From assembly GCF_014202575.1 (NCBI RefSeq), contig NZ_JACHHB010000001.1, positions 310,001 to 374,000 of the forward strand: a stretch of DNA of 64,000 bases, given 5' to 3'. Position 1 is the stretch's first letter, and every line of letters begins with the position of its first letter. Under the pieces are notes generated by a model, which was not told the DNA's origin, ran no database searches, and worked only from the letters and a program-made list of their open reading frames with translations. Position numbers and translations under genes: made by a program. Source of the DNA: Texcoconibacillus texcoconensis. GTDB taxonomy: Bacteria > Bacillota > Bacilli > Bacillales > Salisediminibacteriaceae. Below are positions 61,334 through 64,000 of the stretch, in pieces.

Positions 61334-63169
61334 TTAGCTCTTGTTTAGTTTCTTACGCTTACTTGCACGTTCCCTTTCTGTCGTGTTTAAAATTTCTTTC
61401 CGTAAGCGAATTGATTCTGGTGTAATTTCACAATACTCGTCATCATCTAGAAACTGTAACGCTTCCTCCAACGTAAGGATTCGAGGTTTTTTAATCGTTA
61501 CCGTCTGATCCTTTGTAGCTGAACGGATATTTGTTACATGCTTTTCCTTCGTAACGTTTACCGAAAGGTCATTATCTCTTGTATGTTCTCCAACGACCAT
61601 TCCTTCGTAAACTTTTGTACCAGTTTCAACGAACATCGTACCGCGATCTTCAAGTTGTTGCAAGCTATATGGCGTCACTTGCCCCGTTTCCATTGCAATA
61701 AGCGCTCCTTGTCTACGCCCACCGATTGGTTCTTTAATTTCCGGCTTGTAACAATCAAATGTATGGTTAATCATTCCATATCCTCGAGTCTGTGATAAAA
61801 ATTCATTTCGGTAACCAACAAGACCGCGAGAAGGAACAATAAAGTGCATACGCACTTGTCCATTTTCTTGATGGATCATATCAATCATTTCGCCTTTGCG
61901 TGCCCCTAGGCCTTCCATTACTGCTCCAGTATGCTCATCAGGAACATCAATTTGTACGCTCTCAAACGGCTCAGAAATGACACCATCGATTTCCTTTCTA
62001 ATCACTTCTGGTTTTGAAACTTGTAATTCAAAACCTTCTCGACGTAAGTTCTCGATCAAAATCGATAAGTGTAATTCACCACGACCAGACACGATCCAAC
62101 GATCCGGTGATTCTGTTTCTTCTACACGCAAACTGACGTCGGTTTCCAATTGTTCGTCAAGACGCGCTTCAATTTTTCTACTCGTAACATGGTCGCCTTC
62201 TTGACCAGCAAATGGACTATTATTAACTAAAAACGTCATTTGTAATGTCGGTTCGTCAATACGTAAAAGTGGCAGGGCATCCTCTTCTCCTTCAGGACAT
62301 ACCGTCTCACCAACATTAATGTCGTCAAGACCTGCCACAGCGACAAGGTCCCCAGCTGAAGCATGTTCCACTTCGACGCGTTGTAACCCTTTAAATCCAA
62401 ACAGTTTTGAAATACGGAAAGATTTAATAGAACCGTCTTTTTTAATCAGTGAAACCCGATCTCCTACACTCACATTCCCTCGAAAGATTCGACCGATACC
62501 AATTCTTCCAAGATAATCATTGTAATCTAACAAAGCAATTTGAAATTGTAATGGTTCTTCAATTTCATGGTCAGGTGCAGGTATTTCATTGATAATCACA
62601 TCGAACAGTGGGTCGATCGTGTCATTAGGCAGTTCAGGTTCAAGGGATGCTTTACCTTGGATTCCTGAAGCATACACGACTGGAAAATCAATTTGATGTT
62701 CTTCAGCGCCTAATTCAATAAATAAATCGAGCACTTCATCTACAACTTCTTCAGGACGTGCTTGCGGCTTATCGATTTTATTAACGACAACAATCGGTGT
62801 TAAATTTTGTTCAAACGCTTTTTTCAATACAAATCGCGTTTGTGGCATACACCCTTCATAAGCGTCAACAACTAGGATTACACCATCGACAAGTGTCATA
62901 ATTCGTTCTACTTCTCCACCAAAGTCTGCGTGGCCTGGTGTATCAAGAATATTAATCTTATGATCACCAACCATTAATGCTGTATTTTTCGCAAGAATGG
63001 TAATACCACGTTCCTTTTCTAAATCATTCGTATCCATCGCTCGTTCATCGACTTGTTCATTTTCACGAAATGTTCCCGACTGATGAAGCATTTCATCAAC
63101 GAGCGTTGTTTTCCCATGGTCTACGTGAGCAATAATTGCGATATTGCGAATGTGATTAATTTTTGACAT
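61334..63169 (-). CDS. typA: Translational GTPase TypA/BipA (YlaG)
   Basis: 611-aa ribosome-associated GTPase of the EF-G type, involved in 50S assembly and stress growth. G1 motif IIAHVDHGKTTLVDEML, G3 DTPGHADFGGEVER, G4 VVNKIDKPQARPEEVV; domain II, then domains III, V-like and the specific C-terminal domain (GYRNEFLSQTRGYGMINHTF, GVMVGEHTR-like GMVVGEHTRDNDL). ATG with AAAGGAG upstream. Position and neighbours match ylaG. Confidence 0.97.
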   Translation of the reverse strand: MSKINHIRNIAIIAHVDHGKTTLVDEMLHQSGTFRENEQVDERAMDTNDLEKERGITILAKNTALMVGDHKINILDTPGHADFGGEVERIMTLVDGVILVVDAYEGCMPQTRFVLKKAFEQNLTPIVVVNKIDKPQARPEEVVDEVLDLFIELGAEEHQIDFPVVYASGIQGKASLEPELPNDTIDPLFDVIINEIPAPDHEIEEPLQFQIALLDYNDYLGRIGIGRIFRGNVSVGDRVSLIKKDGSIKSFRISKLFGFKGLQRVEVEHASAGDLVAVAGLDDINVGETVCPEGEEDALPLLRIDEPTLQMTFLVNNSPFAGQEGDHVTSRKIEARLDEQLETDVSLRVEETESPDRWIVSGRGELHLSILIENLRREGFELQVSKPEVIRKEIDGVISEPFESVQIDVPDEHTGAVMEGLGARKGEMIDMIHQENGQVRMHFIVPSRGLVGYRNEFLSQTRGYGMINHTFDCYKPEIKEPIGGRRQGALIAMETGQVTPYSLQQLEDRGTMFVETGTKVYEGMVVGEHTRDNDLSVNVTKEKHVTNIRSATKDQTVTIKKPRILTLEEALQFLDDDEYCEITPESIRLRKEILNTTERERASKRKKLNKS

Positions 63170-63320
63170 ATTTTATCGACTCCTTTTCAAGCGCTGAGAG
63201 AGTCACGGCCAGCGCAACTTTTCTATTGTATCATATCTTCATGCTTTCTATTGAAAAAAATGTTCTTTCATTTCTAGCAATTCTTTTGTAAACTTTTAGG
63301 TGAAAAGGGAGGTTGCGTGT

Positions 63321-63512
63321 ATGAAATCATTTGATGGACGTTTTTTTACACTCGCTTGTGCTGGAATCATCGGCCTCATCGGGACTGGAATCGGCTTAGC
63401 AGAACACAGTGTTGCAATCACGATATTTTCTATCATCTTCTCCTGCTTAGCTATCGGCACTGGCTTTCGTTTAAGGAAAGCCACTTTAGCAAAGGAGTCA
63501 GACCTTCAATAG
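63321..63512 (+). CDS. ylaF: YlaF family small membrane protein (DUF5325)
   Basis: 63-aa protein with two helices (FTLACAGIIGLIGTGIGLAE and VAITIFSIIFSCLAIGTGFR) and a basic C terminus. Function unknown. ATG at 63321 has GGGAGG 8 nt upstream; a GTG seven codons earlier is rejected. Its 3' end overlaps the convergent inositol monophosphatase gene by 7 nt. Confidence 0.85.
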   Translation: MKSFDGRFFTLACAGIIGLIGTGIGLAEHSVAITIFSIIFSCLAIGTGFRLRKATLAKESDLQ

Positions 63513-63522
63513 GTCTGACTCC
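63494..63522. terminator. Bidirectional terminator within overlapping gene ends
   Basis: GGAGTCAGACCT / AGGTCTGACTCC with a 5-nt loop, a perfect 12-bp stem. Both stop codons of the convergent ylaF and suhB-type genes lie in or next to the loop. Confidence 0.75.
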
Positions 63523-64000
63523 TAGCCATCCGGTCGAGAACCCCCTCATATGTACCGTGTTCAGCCGCCAGTAAAGTGGTTTTCCCATCAAGGGTAAGCT
63601 CTTCTCCCTCGAGCGTCATATAACGTCCCCCGACTTCTTCGAGAATAATCATCCCCGCTGCAATATCCCAAGGGGCTAGATTGTAACTCAAATAAGCATC
63701 AAGCCTCCCGCAAGCCACGTACGCCATCTCTAATGCTGCCACACCGTAAGAACGTACACCTCTACAATCTACAATTAGTTGTTCTAAGGACCGGTCTTTC
63801 AAAATCCAACCTGCATTAAAACTTAGGATCGTTTCAGAAAAAGGCCTACTTTTTAGTTGTGGCAATTTCTCATTGTTTCTAAACGCTCCTTTACCATGTT
63901 GAGCTGTAAATATCTCATCACGCATGACATCATAAACGATCCCAATTTTTCCTGTCCCTTCGTGAAAAACGGCTAATGAAATCGCGAAAAACGATTGCTG
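63506..64000 (-). CDS. Inositol monophosphatase family protein (SuhB/YktC), 5' end outside the window
   Basis: The 3' 164 codons of a Mg2+-dependent phosphatase; the frame stays open to the window edge. Visible motifs: FFAISLAVFHEGTGKIGIVY, VMRDEIFTAQHGKGAFRNNE and the metal/substrate motif PWDIAAGMIILEEVGG. The missing part should hold the N-terminal GxE and DPxDGT motifs. B. subtilis yktC lies in the same neighbourhood upstream of ylaF. Substrate (inositol phosphate, NADP or other) cannot be decided. Confidence 0.92.
   Translation of the reverse strand, partial: QQSFFAISLAVFHEGTGKIGIVYDVMRDEIFTAQHGKGAFRNNEKLPQLKSRPFSETILSFNAGWILKDRSLEQLIVDCRGVRSYGVAALEMAYVACGRLDAYLSYNLAPWDIAAGMIILEEVGGRYMTLEGEELTLDGKTTLLAAEHGTYEGVLDRMARSQTY

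Overview
The window is a piece of the chromosome of an endospore-forming member of the Bacillaceae. The evidence is the spoIIGA-sigE-sigG locus, spoVD, spoVE and ylbJ, together with a gene order that follows the Bacillus subtilis arc from yktC/ylaF through pycA, cta, ylb and dcw to ftsAZ and spoIIG, here read mostly on the minus strand. Exported domains rich in Asp and Glu (DivIB, CtaC, YlbC, PBP2B, the acidic tract of YlbD) suggest an alkaliphile or moderate halophile. This is inference; I cannot name a species. I found no rRNA, tRNA, CRISPR array or intact insertion sequence.

Layout. 1-2.7 kb: sporulation sigma factors SigG and SigE and the pro-SigE protease SpoIIGA, with recognisable Spo0A/sigma-A and sigma-F promoter elements. 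2.8-23.2 kb: the division and cell wall (dcw) cluster mraZ-rsmH-ftsL-pbpB-spoVD-murE-murF-mraY-murD-spoVE-murG-murB-divIB-ylxW-ylxX-sbp-ftsA-ftsZ, many genes joined by 1-4 nt stop/start overlaps, with a sigma-H-like promoter before ftsA and tandem MraZ boxes before mraZ. 23.3-35.3 kb: bshC, a DUF3397 membrane protein, a PanE-like reductase, ylbP, rsfA, an enoyl-CoA hydratase, rpmF-ylbN, ylbM, ylbL-ylbK, ylbJ and rsmD-coaD. 35.3-37.0 kb: a gene-poor stretch with a structured leader before rsmD, two tiny overlapping ORFs, a nested palindrome and two dispersed-repeat-like elements around ylbG-ylbF. 37.0-40.7 kb: an inserted module of a small secreted protein, an XPB/Ssl2-type helicase and an unknown partner protein. 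40.8-43.9 kb: ylbE-ylbD, ylbC, ylbB and ylbA.

43.9-51.7 kb: a decayed TnpB (IS200/IS605) fragment, a YtvI-type membrane protein, then the caa3 cytochrome oxidase operon ctaBCDEF with divergent ctaA. ctaG is not in its expected place. 51.7-64.0 kb: dps, pycA, a minimal M50 metalloprotease where B. subtilis has ftsW, ylaN, glutaminase, an unknown gene in the ylaL position, phoH (ylaK), a PNPOx-like flavin-fold protein, ylaI, ylaH, typA (ylaG), ylaF and the 3' part of an inositol monophosphatase gene cut by the window edge.

Functionally the window joins peptidoglycan precursor synthesis, septum assembly and mother-cell/forespore sigma control on one side with aerobic respiration (heme A synthesis plus caa3 oxidase), anaplerosis and stress functions on the other. 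The least explained parts are the XPB-partner module, the leader with coupled micro-ORFs before rsmD, and the M50 protein in the ftsW slot.
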